NCBI RefSeq assembly: GCF_000330505.1
Contig: NW_004191688.1
Location: 47,087 to 67,247 of the forward strand
DNA from: Entamoeba invadens IP1
Taxonomy: Eukaryota > Evosea > Mastigamoebida > Endamoebidae
DNA length: 20,161 nucleotides
Direction: 5' to 3'
The notes beneath the pieces are model-generated. The model made no database searches. It saw only the letters and a program-made list of their open reading frames with translations, and was not told the origin of the DNA. The position numbers and the translations under genes are program-made. This document shows positions 1 through 9,947 of this stretch, piece after piece (within the stretch, counting starts at the first letter, position 1; each line of letters starts with the position of its first letter).

Positions 1-115
1 GTTCTTGCTTCAATAGACATGGGTTTATTATTTTTGTGTTGGTTGGTACTGCTTTACAACACCGTTTTGTATTAGAAAGGCTGGGTATATTGTATCCATC
101 ATAAGAATGACTCAT
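1..115 (-). CDS. 5' end of an unrecognised protein gene, cut by the window edge
   Basis: Reading the minus strand from an ATG at 115-113, the frame stays open for 38 codons to the window edge. It begins MSHSYDGYNIPSLSNTKRC and contains a CC pair and several Lys and Pro residues. Base composition changes sharply at the proposed start: 1-115 is much less AT-rich than the spacer that follows, as expected at a gene boundary in this genome. The sequence just before the ATG is A-rich, like the leaders of the other genes here. I do not recognise a family, and 38 codons is too short for confidence. If real, this gene is divergent from the LRR gene at 1013. Confidence 0.45.
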   Translation of the reverse strand, partial: MSHSYDGYNIPSLSNTKRCCKAVPTNTKIINPCLLKQE

Positions 116-1012
116 TTGTTTTTTATTATATCTCAATTTACATTTTATATTATATTAAAACTCATTAGTATTAGTCCAATCGAAAATAAATGATTTTATG
201 ACCAAATTGACCAATTATTTTTTATTATAATAAATCAATTAATTGTTTAATTAATAAAAAGTATATTAATTTTAATACAATCAAGTTATTTAAATTTGTG
301 CTATTTGCAAAACTTGAGTGTAAACATTTAAATTATAAAAAAAATTATTTAAACATCATTTAAAATCAATTTATTTTTACATGGAATAAAATATTTAATA
401 TTATCATATAGAAAATGTCATTTTTTCAAAAATGCCGAAAGAAAAAAAAACAAATTATTAATAATAAACAATAATTAAAAAATATAAAAAAAAATAAAGT
501 ATGTTTCAAAAAAATTTACTATTATTTTACATACAAACTCGGGAACAATTTGCTTATTATTCTACCAATAAATAACAATTTATTAATTTTACATTGATTA
601 AAATATTAATTTGAATATTAATATATTATAGTAATTTTGTTTTGAACCAAAAAACTATATTTCAAAGATTGATAAATTGTTTGAAATAGTTATCCAAAAG
701 AAAACTTTAAGTTTATATTTATATATTTTCCATTGTTCATCAAGTAAAAGTTTACATTTGTTTTTGATGTTTTAATCTTTAATTAATTTCACAGTTTTGA
801 AGAGGCTTAGAAGAACCATGAATGAATCCGATCTGCAACCATTTTTGATAACTTTTGAAAACTCTGTGACTTGCCTTTATTTACTTTAACATAGTCTCGG
901 TTTACTGATGAAAAAGCAAAAATTACATTTTTAATATTATAAAAAACATTAAAATCAATTCAAAACACATGAATCAAAATTTAATTTTTTAAAGATCTGA
1001 TTATAATAACAC
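116..1012. other. AT-rich intergenic spacer with one GC-richer island
   Basis: Almost entirely A/T runs with no long frame. The exception is about 790-910, which is visibly less AT-rich. On the minus strand that island holds a short open stretch ending in a TAA at about 817, with readable peptide KGKSQSFQKLSKMVADRI just before the stop. It could be a gene relic or chance. No tRNA, repeat array or transposon end was recognised. Confidence 0.6.
985..994 (+). promoter_or_regulatory. TATA-like core promoter motif of the intact LRR gene
   Basis: TTTTTTAAAG ends 18 nt before the ATG at 1013. It resembles the Entamoeba TATA-type element (GTATTTAAAG-like), and the short distance fits the very short 5' leaders known in this genus. 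Similar motifs precede the starts at 7789 and 12288. In such AT-rich DNA a chance match is possible. Confidence 0.4.
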
Positions 1013-4000
1013 ATGTCAAAACGAGTTGACGTATATTCCATGCAAATTGTTTTGAATTATTTAAAAGAGTATGGTGATTTCATAAATATTATTTCGGTGT
1101 GTAAGAAGTATCAATATACACTTGACCGCATTCGTATGAATCCAATCCAAATCACTCCAAAAACAAAAAACCTTTTTAAATTTATTCAAACCCAGCAATT
1201 TTTCTCCCCCTTTGACATAAAACTAAACACCGAAAAATCACTTTTTAATTATTCGAAATGCGCACAAGATTGTTTAATTGAGTTAAAGAATTACAACTCT
1301 TGCCCTTTCTCTGTTTTTACAAAAGAAGACCGAATCGCTTTTGGCGGCAAAATCCCAAACTTTGTCAAGAAAATTGGAAAAAATTCATTTGAAAACTGTG
1401 ATGTACATTCAATAATTCTTCCAACCTCAGTCATTGAAATTTCTCAAAACGCATTTTATGGTTGCTCGAATATCACAGAAATTGTTTTGCCGCCATATCT
1501 CATGACACTTGGTAATTACTCATTTTACAATTGCATAAATTTGAAAGAAATTAAACTCCCAAAACTGCTTAAGTTCATTCCAGACTCATGTTTCAATAGA
1601 TGTACATCACTATCTTCCGTAAGTTTTGGCACACAAATTACGTTGATTGGATATCACGCTTTTAATGAATGTGCTTTCAACAATTTTACAGTTGACAAGA
1701 AGGTCTTTATCAACGAACTTGTATTCACTGCAAATACACTCACAAGTATCAATTTTTGTGGTAAAACGTGTATACCCCGAAAGACATGTTATAAGTGTCA
1801 GCATCTCAAAGAAGTTGTGATGGACAACACCGTAGAGATCATCGCAGACTCCGCGTTTTCAGAGTGCAACTTACTTGAAAAAATTACTCTTTCTACGAAC
1901 TTGGAAGTCATAAATCTTAATGCTTTTTCTAATTGTAAAAAACTGAGTAAATTTGACGTTCCACAAAAAGTTCGAAAAGTTGGAAGTTTTGCATTTGAGA
2001 AATGTGAACAATTGAAAGAACTTGTTTTTAATGACAATGTTGTATTTGAAGATGGCGGCTGTTTTGAACAATGCACTTCACTAACCAAATTAGATGTTCC
2101 ATTTTCTTATATGAAACACGTGTACACTGCAACTGAAAGTGAAAAGGAAATATTTATGAGGCTTGGAATTAAAGTTTTGAATGTAATGAAAAGCGAAGAA
2201 ATTGTTGAGAAAGTGTTTAAATTTGACAACTTTTGTGACACATTATGTGATGTTTCTAATCACGCTGATTACGTTCATCTTGGGGATTTGGACATGTTTG
2301 ACAATGATTCTAATTATTTGAGTGAACACCCAAGAGTGTACATTCCTTCTACTATTGTTGAAGCAGACATTGGATGTTACAACTTCAATAATCCAATTGA
2401 GAAGCTTTTGATATCTGAAAATGCCCTTTTGTTAAATGAATCTAATTTTTATGTTTACAACGCAAATAGAATACAAATACCATCCACTATCACAAAAATT
2501 CCAAAGTGTTGCTTTTCAAGGTCAAAACTTGAAGAGTTTGTCGTGCCGCCAAATGTGCGTGAAATTGGAACAGAAGCCTTTTCGGATTCACCGAGTTTGA
2601 CGTCACTTTATATCCCAAAAAGTGTTACAAAAATTGGAAAACGTGTTGTTGCTGGATGCACCAATTTAAATTCGATTGTATTTGAAGATGGACGCAGTTT
2701 TGATATTGAAAAAGAAACTGAAGACCAAGAAAATATCCACAATGTTACACCAAATACAACAAAACTGAATTATAAAGTCGAGTTTCCTCTTAATAGTACA
2801 AGAATAGAAGTCCCATCAAGTGTCACAAAAATATGTTATACATTTTTTAAAAAATACAAAAATTTGTGTGAAATTGTATTTCCTACAACAATCAAAAAAT
2901 TTGAAAGTTTAATATTTGATGAGTGTAACAAACTCACTAAAATATCATTTTGTCGCTGTTCAAACAAATCAGACAATACACACGTGAATGATATTGAACA
3001 ATTCAAAAAATTATTTTTCAAAACAGTTGCTGTCAGTTACGCGTTTTATCTTCAAATGAAAGCGTTTGGGTACACATTTTACAATGTCAATTACTATACA
3101 ATTGATTACGACTTGTATGGTACAAAGGTTGATTTTTCTGTGATTAAATATATTTACAACCAAAATAAAAATGTTATTTTAAATAATACAAATTCATTGA
3201 ATCAGTATATTTGCACTGATTTTAATTATAGTAACAAGTTTGTGATACCATCAAAAATTGAAGTTCTTGACAGGTGCTATTGTAATACTGATTATATCAA
3301 ATACGTGGACGTGTCGTTGGTTACAAAGAAAATCACTGGTGAATGTTTTAGTGGTGCGCAATTTCTACAAAATGTCACGTTTTCAAACACATTAGAAAAA
3401 ATATGTTATGACGTGTTTAATAATTGTTATTCATTAAAAAGTATAACACTCCCAAAAAGTCTTAAAAAAGTTGGTGAACGATGTTTTGCATTTTGTTATT
3501 CGCTTGAAAGTGTGTGTTGTGAGTCACAGGAAGTTGTTTATAACTCGCAGTGTTTTATGAATTGTTTTAATTTAAAAACAATTCCAAAAATTCAATTTTT
3601 AAAACGAGGAGTCTTTTGGTGTTGCAATTCGCTTGTTAAATTTGAAAGGTTTGGAGATGTTGAATGTATTCCTCATTGTACGTTTATGAAGTGTTATAAC
3701 TTGAAAGAAATGGTATTGCCAGAAACACTTAAAACAATTGAGAAATTCGCATTCAAAAACTGTTACTCACTTGAGAATATTACATTCCCAAAAACACTTG
3801 TAAAAATGGAGGATGGTTGTTTCATGAATTGCTTAAATTTGAAAAGTGTCAATTTTAAAAACAAAAATATAAAATTTGGAAATGATGTATTTGAAGGATG
3901 TACATCACTCACCGAAATACAAATTGAAGGTGAAAAGATTAACAATTATAATGGAGAAGTCAGTTATACACTTCACAAACAGTTTGAAAAGAATAGCATT

Positions 4001-4354
4001 ATTTGTGACAACGTAAAAGTGAAATTTAACGATTTAAAAATATTTGGAATTGATATTTTGAAAAATGAAAATGTTCATCGCATTGATGAAGGTGCATTTT
4101 TTAATAACACAACAATTACTGAAATCAAAATACCAAATAACATTACTCAAATTGGTAATTTTTGTTTTGCGTGTGCAACACAACTCGAGAATGTCATATT
4201 ACCATCGTCAATAACAGAATTAACCCCTTTCTGTTTTGATAATTGTGTGTCACTAAACACAATAAATTTGGAACACGTCAAGAATATTGGAATGGGGTGC
4301 TTCGACAACACAAAATTTGAAAAAGTCGTGGTTTTGCAAACAAAAACAAATTAA
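1013..4354 (+). CDS. BspA-type leucine-rich repeat protein with F-box-like N-terminal cap (intact, 1113 aa)
   Basis: Residues 1-50 form a helical cap (VDVYSMQIVLNYL, then DFINIISVCKKY and an RMNP turn) shared with the two other BspA-type genes in this window and resembling an F-box. From about residue 105 to the C-terminus there are more than 25 copies of the Treponema pallidum/BspA-type LRR of about 23 residues, pattern CxxLxxIxLPxxLxxIGxxCFxxC. Non-LRR islands interrupt them at about 370-445, 655-745 and 975-1025. There is no signal peptide or membrane segment. BspA-like proteins form a large Entamoeba family; some have been reported at the surface, but the role of this one is unknown. Protein binding through the LRR solenoid is the only safe inference. 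The frame is unbroken for 3.3 kb despite many A-runs, so the gene is probably under selection. The ATG at 1013 fits because the shared cap begins there and a TATA-like motif lies 18 nt upstream. Confidence 0.93.
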   Translation: MSKRVDVYSMQIVLNYLKEYGDFINIISVCKKYQYTLDRIRMNPIQITPKTKNLFKFIQTQQFFSPFDIKLNTEKSLFNYSKCAQDCLIELKNYNSCPFSVFTKEDRIAFGGKIPNFVKKIGKNSFENCDVHSIILPTSVIEISQNAFYGCSNITEIVLPPYLMTLGNYSFYNCINLKEIKLPKLLKFIPDSCFNRCTSLSSVSFGTQITLIGYHAFNECAFNNFTVDKKVFINELVFTANTLTSINFCGKTCIPRKTCYKCQHLKEVVMDNTVEIIADSAFSECNLLEKITLSTNLEVINLNAFSNCKKLSKFDVPQKVRKVGSFAFEKCEQLKELVFNDNVVFEDGGCFEQCTSLTKLDVPFSYMKHVYTATESEKEIFMRLGIKVLNVMKSEEIVEKVFKFDNFCDTLCDVSNHADYVHLGDLDMFDNDSNYLSEHPRVYIPSTIVEADIGCYNFNNPIEKLLISENALLLNESNFYVYNANRIQIPSTITKIPKCCFSRSKLEEFVVPPNVREIGTEAFSDSPSLTSLYIPKSVTKIGKRVVAGCTNLNSIVFEDGRSFDIEKETEDQENIHNVTPNTTKLNYKVEFPLNSTRIEVPSSVTKICYTFFKKYKNLCEIVFPTTIKKFESLIFDECNKLTKISFCRCSNKSDNTHVNDIEQFKKLFFKTVAVSYAFYLQMKAFGYTFYNVNYYTIDYDLYGTKVDFSVIKYIYNQNKNVILNNTNSLNQYICTDFNYSNKFVIPSKIEVLDRCYCNTDYIKYVDVSLVTKKITGECFSGAQFLQNVTFSNTLEKICYDVFNNCYSLKSITLPKSLKKVGERCFAFCYSLESVCCESQEVVYNSQCFMNCFNLKTIPKIQFLKRGVFWCCNSLVKFERFGDVECIPHCTFMKCYNLKEMVLPETLKTIEKFAFKNCYSLENITFPKTLVKMEDGCFMNCLNLKSVNFKNKNIKFGNDVFEGCTSLTEIQIEGEKINNYNGEVSYTLHKQFEKNSIICDNVKVKFNDLKIFGIDILKNENVHRIDEGAFFNNTTITEIKIPNNITQIGNFCFACATQLENVILPSSITELTPFCFDNCVSLNTINLEHVKNIGMGCFDNTKFEKVVVLQTKTN

Positions 4355-4620
4355 GCTCGTAATTACAATGATTTGGTTATTGTTTTTTAATAAATACAAC
4401 TCACAACACACAACTAAAAACAACAACTTATTTTAAATACCAATTTTTATTCTAATTATATATAATTTTTGTTCACTTAACATTCTAATTCATTTTAAAC
4501 CCATATCTTTACATTTATGAACAAGTTAATTTATTGAAAATATTTTGAAATGAACAACAATTTGTATTTATTTAAATTAAAAATGTTCTATGAGTATGTA
4601 TTATAAATATATATTATATA

Positions 4621-4679
4621 TACTTATGATCAATAAGTATTATATCGATCATTATATTGTATATCCAATACAATATAAT
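4621..4679. repeat. Two adjacent perfect hairpins between convergent genes
   Basis: TACTTAT/ATAAGTA with a 5-nt loop (4621-4639) is followed by a 12-bp perfect stem, ATTATATTGTAT (4651-4662) and ATACAATATAAT (4668-4679), with loop ATCCA. They lie in the 380-bp spacer between the convergent LRR genes. Perfect short palindromes are easy to form in AT-rich DNA. A role in 3'-end formation or separation of the two transcripts is only a guess. Confidence 0.5.
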
Positions 4680-4736
4680 TACAGAACTGATTTTAAAATT
4701 AAAATTGATACTTGATCTACAACTGTACTTGAAATG

Positions 4737-7700
4737 TTAATTATCAAATGCATTTTCAGAAATAATGACATTGTCTGCGTCTTCAAACATCACATTTTCT
4801 CGAGTGAACGATTGACAAAAACACATTCTTCCAATACTTTTTATATTTTTGTGTATTTCAATGCAATTTGTGTTTTTAAAATTTCTAAAGCAACCATCAC
4901 CAACTTTGGTTACATTAAGTGGAATTTTTCCGATTGTTGTTCCATTTAAATTGACAATTTTTAAATTCTTTTGAATATCACTTTTTGTAAAAATTACATT
5001 CTTGCAGTGAATTTGGTGTTTTTCAAAATTGTCCGCGATTGTGAAAGTGACTGGTTGTTCTATTTCATTGATCTTATTACCTTTAACCGTTATGTTCTTC
5101 AAGTTATTACAACTATTAAAAGTTTCAATTTGGCATTTTGGAAACTTTCCTTCAAAATGCAGACAACTTAATTTGTCGCAATGTATGAAGGCGTTTTTCT
5201 TAATAAAAGTGAGCGATTTTGGAAAATAAAGTTGTTCCAATTTGCTGCAATTTTAAAACAAAACGCGCCAATTTCTTGCAGTGAATGCCCAAAGACTATT
5301 TGAGTGAGTAAATTGCAATTCAAAAACGCTTTATTACCAATCAAGACAACATTTTGTGGTACTGATATTTCATCTAACCAATACATGTTTTTAAATGTGT
5401 AATCTCCTATTTTGATGACACTCTTTGGAATGTCTATTGAAGACAATTGATAGCAATATTTAAAAGTTTTCTTCATTGTTATGTTCATTTCTCTCGAATG
5501 TAAGACATCAATTTTAGTGAGTGAACAACACCTTTTGAACACTTTTGGTGAATTGAAAACAATAATTGGAGATACAACTTTTTGTAGTTTGACGCACCCC
5601 TCAAACGCGGATTTTCCAATGAAAGTGACACTTGATGGCATGTCTATGTCTTTTAAAGAAGCACAAAACATGAATGCAGATTTCCCAATAATTTGCAAAT
5701 GTGTTGGTAACACAATTTTGTTGAGTGAATAACATTTAAAAAACGCAAAATTGCAAATTTCAGTGAGTTTCGAAGGCAACACAATTTCTTCAAGATACAT
5801 ACAATTCGCAAAACAGTTGTTGAAAATGACTTGTATAGTGTCTGGGATCACAATTGAAGGAAGTGATTGTATTAAGTTGTTTCCTCCCGATAACGAAAGT
5901 ACATCACAAGTGGTCACAAATTTCATCTGTGAGTAATCTTTATATGTAAAAACAACTTTGTCACAATGAACACCACATTTCTCAAGTTTCTTCTTCTCCT
6001 CAAAAGTCACTTCCCCACTAAAACTCCGTTTACCACACAAATCAACCTTTCTTAAATTATTACATTTTGTGAATAAATTGTGACCCATTTTTGTGAGTGT
6101 TGTTGGAATTGTGACTTCCTCAAGTGCACTCCCAAAACAATACTCATCAATTTCTTTGATATTCCCCAAATTCAGACTTATGATGTAGTCATTTGCGAAT
6201 ATCATGGGTCCTATTTTAGTCACATTAACTGGAACTTCAATCTTCGTAATTTCTTTATTTTTGCAAACACCAACCCACTCAAAAAACACTTCTTGTTTTG
6301 TATTTATATTTGGATTTGTTGTAAATTCTACAAGTTTTGATTTGCAATTATTTGCATCAAAACAAACGCCAATTTGTGTGCACACTAGTTAAATTGTTCA
6401 ATCACCTTCTGGTCTTCCTGTGTCACCAAAAACTCGACTTTCCTCTCATAATTTGGGATTTCAAGTTTTGTGAGTGATGTACAGTTTACAAAGCAGTTTG
6501 TTTCAATCTTTGCACGTTTGTTGATCACAAGTTCTTCAAGTGTTACACAGTTGTTGAAACATTCAAACCCTATTTTCACAACATTTTCCATCCCAAAAAT
6601 GTGTTTCAATTTTACACAATTTTTAAACATCATTCCTCTAAATTTTGTAACCAACGGTGACATATAAACTTTTTCTAAATTTTGTATGCCACTGCAGCTC
6701 CAATTAAGTTTTTTGTTGTTAGATTTCCAAAATCAATGACTTTAATGTACTTATCTTTTTTGAAAGGAGTTGAATTGATTTTAATGTGTAAATCCTCTGC
6801 AAATATAACGTGGTTACATTCTTTGTTATAGTCATACACCCCAAAAAGTACGTCAATATCCAAAGGAGAGTTTTTCTCTTTTTAACATTCTGGTCCAAAT
6901 AAATATTGCCAAGACACTCGTAAAACGCGTCTTGTTCTATTTTAGTGACACTCTTTGGAATATCGACATCCAAATTGTAATTCTGCTGAAATGCACGCGA
7001 ACTAGTTTCAAGAAGATTCTCTGGAAGAACCACATCGCTTAGAACATGGCAACCATCGCAACAACCATTTGGAATTATAAACAGTGATTTCGAAAATGTC
7101 AAATGTTTAAGTACTGTGCAGTTCTGAAAAGTACTTTCACCCAAATAAGACACGGAGTCTGGAATTTCAAGCGATTCAATTCCACATTGACTGAACGCTG
7201 AATCTCCAATTTTTGTAAGTGTGGGTGAGAGATCTATTTGTTTTAAATTGCCGCAGTTAAAAAAACATCTTGTTGGTATTTTTCTGATGTTGTTGTGAAG
7301 ATTAACAGAAACCAAATTTGTGTTATTATCAAAAACACTTGTTTTCAATTTTGTAATGTGAAGAGGAACACTGAATTCGGTTATTTCTGTGAAATTGTTG
7401 AGGAGTGATAAAGAGTAAATGTTGACTGATTTTGGTATTTCATTGATGTCACTTATTGCGTCGGTAAAAAAGTTTTCGTTGTCTATTTTAACGTGTTTGT
7501 AAACAACTTCCAAATCTGTATAAGGAAAATACGAGTCTGTTAAAGAAACTGTAAACCACACTACATAACGTTTAACAAATGGAATTAAAGTGTCTTTTTC
7601 TGTGTACGAGTGCTGTGTTTCAATGTAAGGAAACAGTTTTAAAGTACTAACAGAAATTGGGTTGTAGCGGAAACGGTCTAATATTTTTATAAACTTTTTG

Positions 7701-7789
7701 TTTATTTGAACAGCATTAACATAATCTTCATAGAAGTAAAAGTACTTGGCGACAATTTGAAAAGAAAAGACGTCGAGTTGTGGTAGCAT
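4737..7789 (-). pseudogene. BspA-type LRR protein gene with F-box-like cap, broken by four frameshifts
   Basis: Read right to left, this is a near full-length relative of the gene at 1013. It begins at the ATG at 7789-7787 with the same cap (LDVFSFQIVAKYF, NKKF, LDRFRYNP) and continues through LRR units to a stop at 4739-4737. The reading moves through five frames, with breaks near 6879-6883, 6709-6714, 6389 and 5251-5254. LRR homology continues on both sides of each break, and each would be repaired by one extra A on the coding strand. At 6709-6714 the repaired reading matches the gene at 1013 over a TTKKL..CSG segment. Total coding length is about 1016 codons. Genuine decay is more likely than misassembly, because the neighbouring gene is intact over the same length. 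If the breaks were sequencing errors, this would be a second full-length family member. Confidence 0.85.
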
Positions 7790-8545
7790 TCTGATGAATG
7801 AGTTTAAAAATTGAATTTTTTATGTTTTAACATTAACTATTAACATTAATTTTTATATTATTTATTTGGTTTATTGTTTTTTTTCATATTAATATTTTAA
7901 TAATTAAAATGTTTTAGTTTAATTTACTATAAAAATGGTTTCAGAAAAATATATAATGATTATTTCATTGAAAATTTTGAAAAAAAAATAAAAAAAGACA
8001 AAAAACTATAAAGTACTATTAAATTATTATTATTTGCCGTTTTTTCTGTGTCAGTTTATTTTTCAGATATCTGTATAAAGTCGGATTTATAAAAATTGTG
8101 TGATTGAAATAATTAGATTGTTTATGTTCAAAAAACATGTTTTTGAATGAGAATTAGAACATGAAAATTGTTTTTAACAACTTAAATATATAAAATTTAG
8201 GCAATAGTTTTTTCTGTATTTTTTTATAACAGAATTTATTGGTAATCACATGTAAATTAACAACAATAATCAATAAAATACTATCTATTTTTATTAATTA
8301 AAATTATAAATTACAGTTTAAAACATGGAAATATTATTTTTATTTTTAAAATAATTTTGATATGTTTAAACACAGTTTATGTCAATAAAAACGATGTTTT
8401 GTTTGATAATAATACTGTATATTCTACATTTTATTAACGTAAAATTATTCATAAATAATTTGATTATAAAGATTAATTCAAACTTCATATATGAATCATG
8501 ACTCAAGTATTATGATAAATAGATGAACAAAGTGTATTATTAAAA
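7790..8545. other. AT-rich spacer between divergent LRR genes
   Basis: About 750 bp of A/T-rich sequence separates the minus-strand BspA-type gene (start 7789) from the plus-strand F-box-like gene (start 8546). No coding frame, repeat or RNA gene was seen. Both promoters should lie here. GATGAACAAAG at 8522-8532, just before the 8546 start, resembles the GAAC element of Entamoeba core promoters. Confidence 0.6.
7802..7810 (-). promoter_or_regulatory. TATA-like motif of the broken BspA-type gene
   Basis: On the minus strand TTTTTAAAC ends 12 nt before the ATG at 7789. It matches the motif found upstream of the starts at 1013 and 12288. An AAAAATTCA string, like the Entamoeba initiator consensus, lies just upstream of it (7812-7820), which is the wrong order for a canonical TATA-initiator pair. 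Confidence 0.35.
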
Positions 8546-9779
8546 ATGCGATTAGAAAGACTATACATTATGAATGTTGTTCTTTATATGGATTTTAAAT
8601 CCATAAAACGCCTTGTCTATGTTAACAAGTCTTGTCGTGAGGCAACGACGTCGTTATATACAACGCCATACAATATTGCTTGTGATGAACACAAATTAAC
8701 TAAAATGTCAGATATTTTCCAAAAGTGGAAACACTTGTTGTTACTAACGACATTTTCGATGATTCTTTTTCTTTGGACAAATTAATAAACCTTTTCTTAA
8801 ACTTGAAAGCACTTCATATTACGAGAAGAAACACAGATCGCTCAATAAACACCAACGTATTACCTTTAGTGACTGATTTGTCTATTGAAGATAGTGACAC
8901 ATTCATTGGGAACAATGCCTCTAAGCTAACAAGGTTGAGACGTTTTTCAATGTCACATGATTCTTATTACGGCGACAGAAATTTCCAGAGAAATTTATTT
9001 TCGTTGCATACTCTTCGAGAAGTTACATTGAAACACACAATTAGTCAGATTTTATCACTCAAAGATGACATTATCAACTTACTGAGTAAAAATATAAAAG
9101 TGACCTTATTTGTGGAATGAAATGACACTTCTGATTACTACAACATGGACTATGTAAACGACGAAAATGATGTGAAAGAAATTAACAATTTTTACAATCA
9201 AAACAAATGTAATCCACATTTATTGATATATAAAATTAATTATGATATTCAGTTGAAATGCCTTTATTGTCATCTGAAAGCATATTTATGATGCAAGCCG
9301 TTGATGAAAATGATAGTGAGAGAATATGCCAAATGATTAAAGATATGCAACTTAATAAATTGTTCATTGACTGTAGTGAAGCCATTTGTGATAACCAAGA
9401 ATTTACACTTGATTTGAGAAAAGCAACAACACTGGAAGAAATACGAGTAACAAGGTTTGGTGGTAAATTGTCGATACCAGATTCCATCAAGATTATTTCA
9501 ATTAATTTTAAAGATGTAACAATCGTCACCAATAACGCTAAAATAGAGGAGATGAGAATCGAATGTTGTAATGCAAATGGATTGAGAGTGATAGAAGGCG
9601 TATTGAAAAAAGTTTTCTTTTGGCACCAAGGACTTGGTTTTACTTTTGTTCACAATGGAGAGGAATTGAAAAATACACTTTACATTGATAATATTGACAT
9701 TAATTACAGTCAGTTAGACAACCCAGATGACCTCAAAGTGTACAAAGAAGGCAAACAAATCGTATTGAAAAAGGAATAA
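8546..9779 (+). pseudogene. F-box-like LRR-family gene, broken by two frameshifts and one stop
   Basis: The N-terminus (LERLYIMNVVLYMDFKSI, then VNKSCREA and TTPYNI) resembles the F-box-like cap of a large Entamoeba family of hypothetical LRR proteins and differs from the BspA-type caps nearby. The body has irregular leucine-rich strands (LKALHIT, VTDLSIED, LRRFSMS, LREVTLK) rather than CxxL-type repeats. The frame breaks at the A4 run 8721-8724, where one extra A restores it (DIFQKVETLVV). A TGA at 9118-9120 interrupts it, after which the same frame stays open for more than 50 codons. It breaks again at 9256-9258, again repaired by one A, and ends at 9777-9779. Intact length would be about 411 residues. 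No function can be assigned beyond probable protein binding. The family call is from recalled sequence style, so it is less certain than the BspA calls. Confidence 0.75.
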
Positions 9780-9947
9780 TAAGTTAATTTAACTCAATTT
9801 TTGAGTTTAAAACTATGATTTAACAATTTTTTTGTCGAATTTTTAAATATTTAACTTTGATATTTATTAGTATTTTGAATAATATTTAGTTATTATAAAA
9901 GTGCTAATTAATACTTACAAATAAATATTACTAAAAATAAAAAAACA

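Noticed and set aside
1610..3945. Minus-strand open frames of 60-96 codons inside the intact LRR gene
   Set aside because: They are shadows of the repetitive plus-strand coding sequence and show no domain of their own.
4734..6667. Plus-strand open frames opposite the broken BspA-type gene
   Set aside because: The minus-strand frames give clear LRRs; the plus-strand readings have no family resemblance and arise from the repeat composition.
5168..6883. Programmed -1 ribosomal frameshifting to explain the broken frames
   Set aside because: Several breaks have the right direction, but none has a good slippery heptamer in frame (for example T AAA AAG and T TTT AAA do not re-pair well), and four such sites in one gene is implausible.
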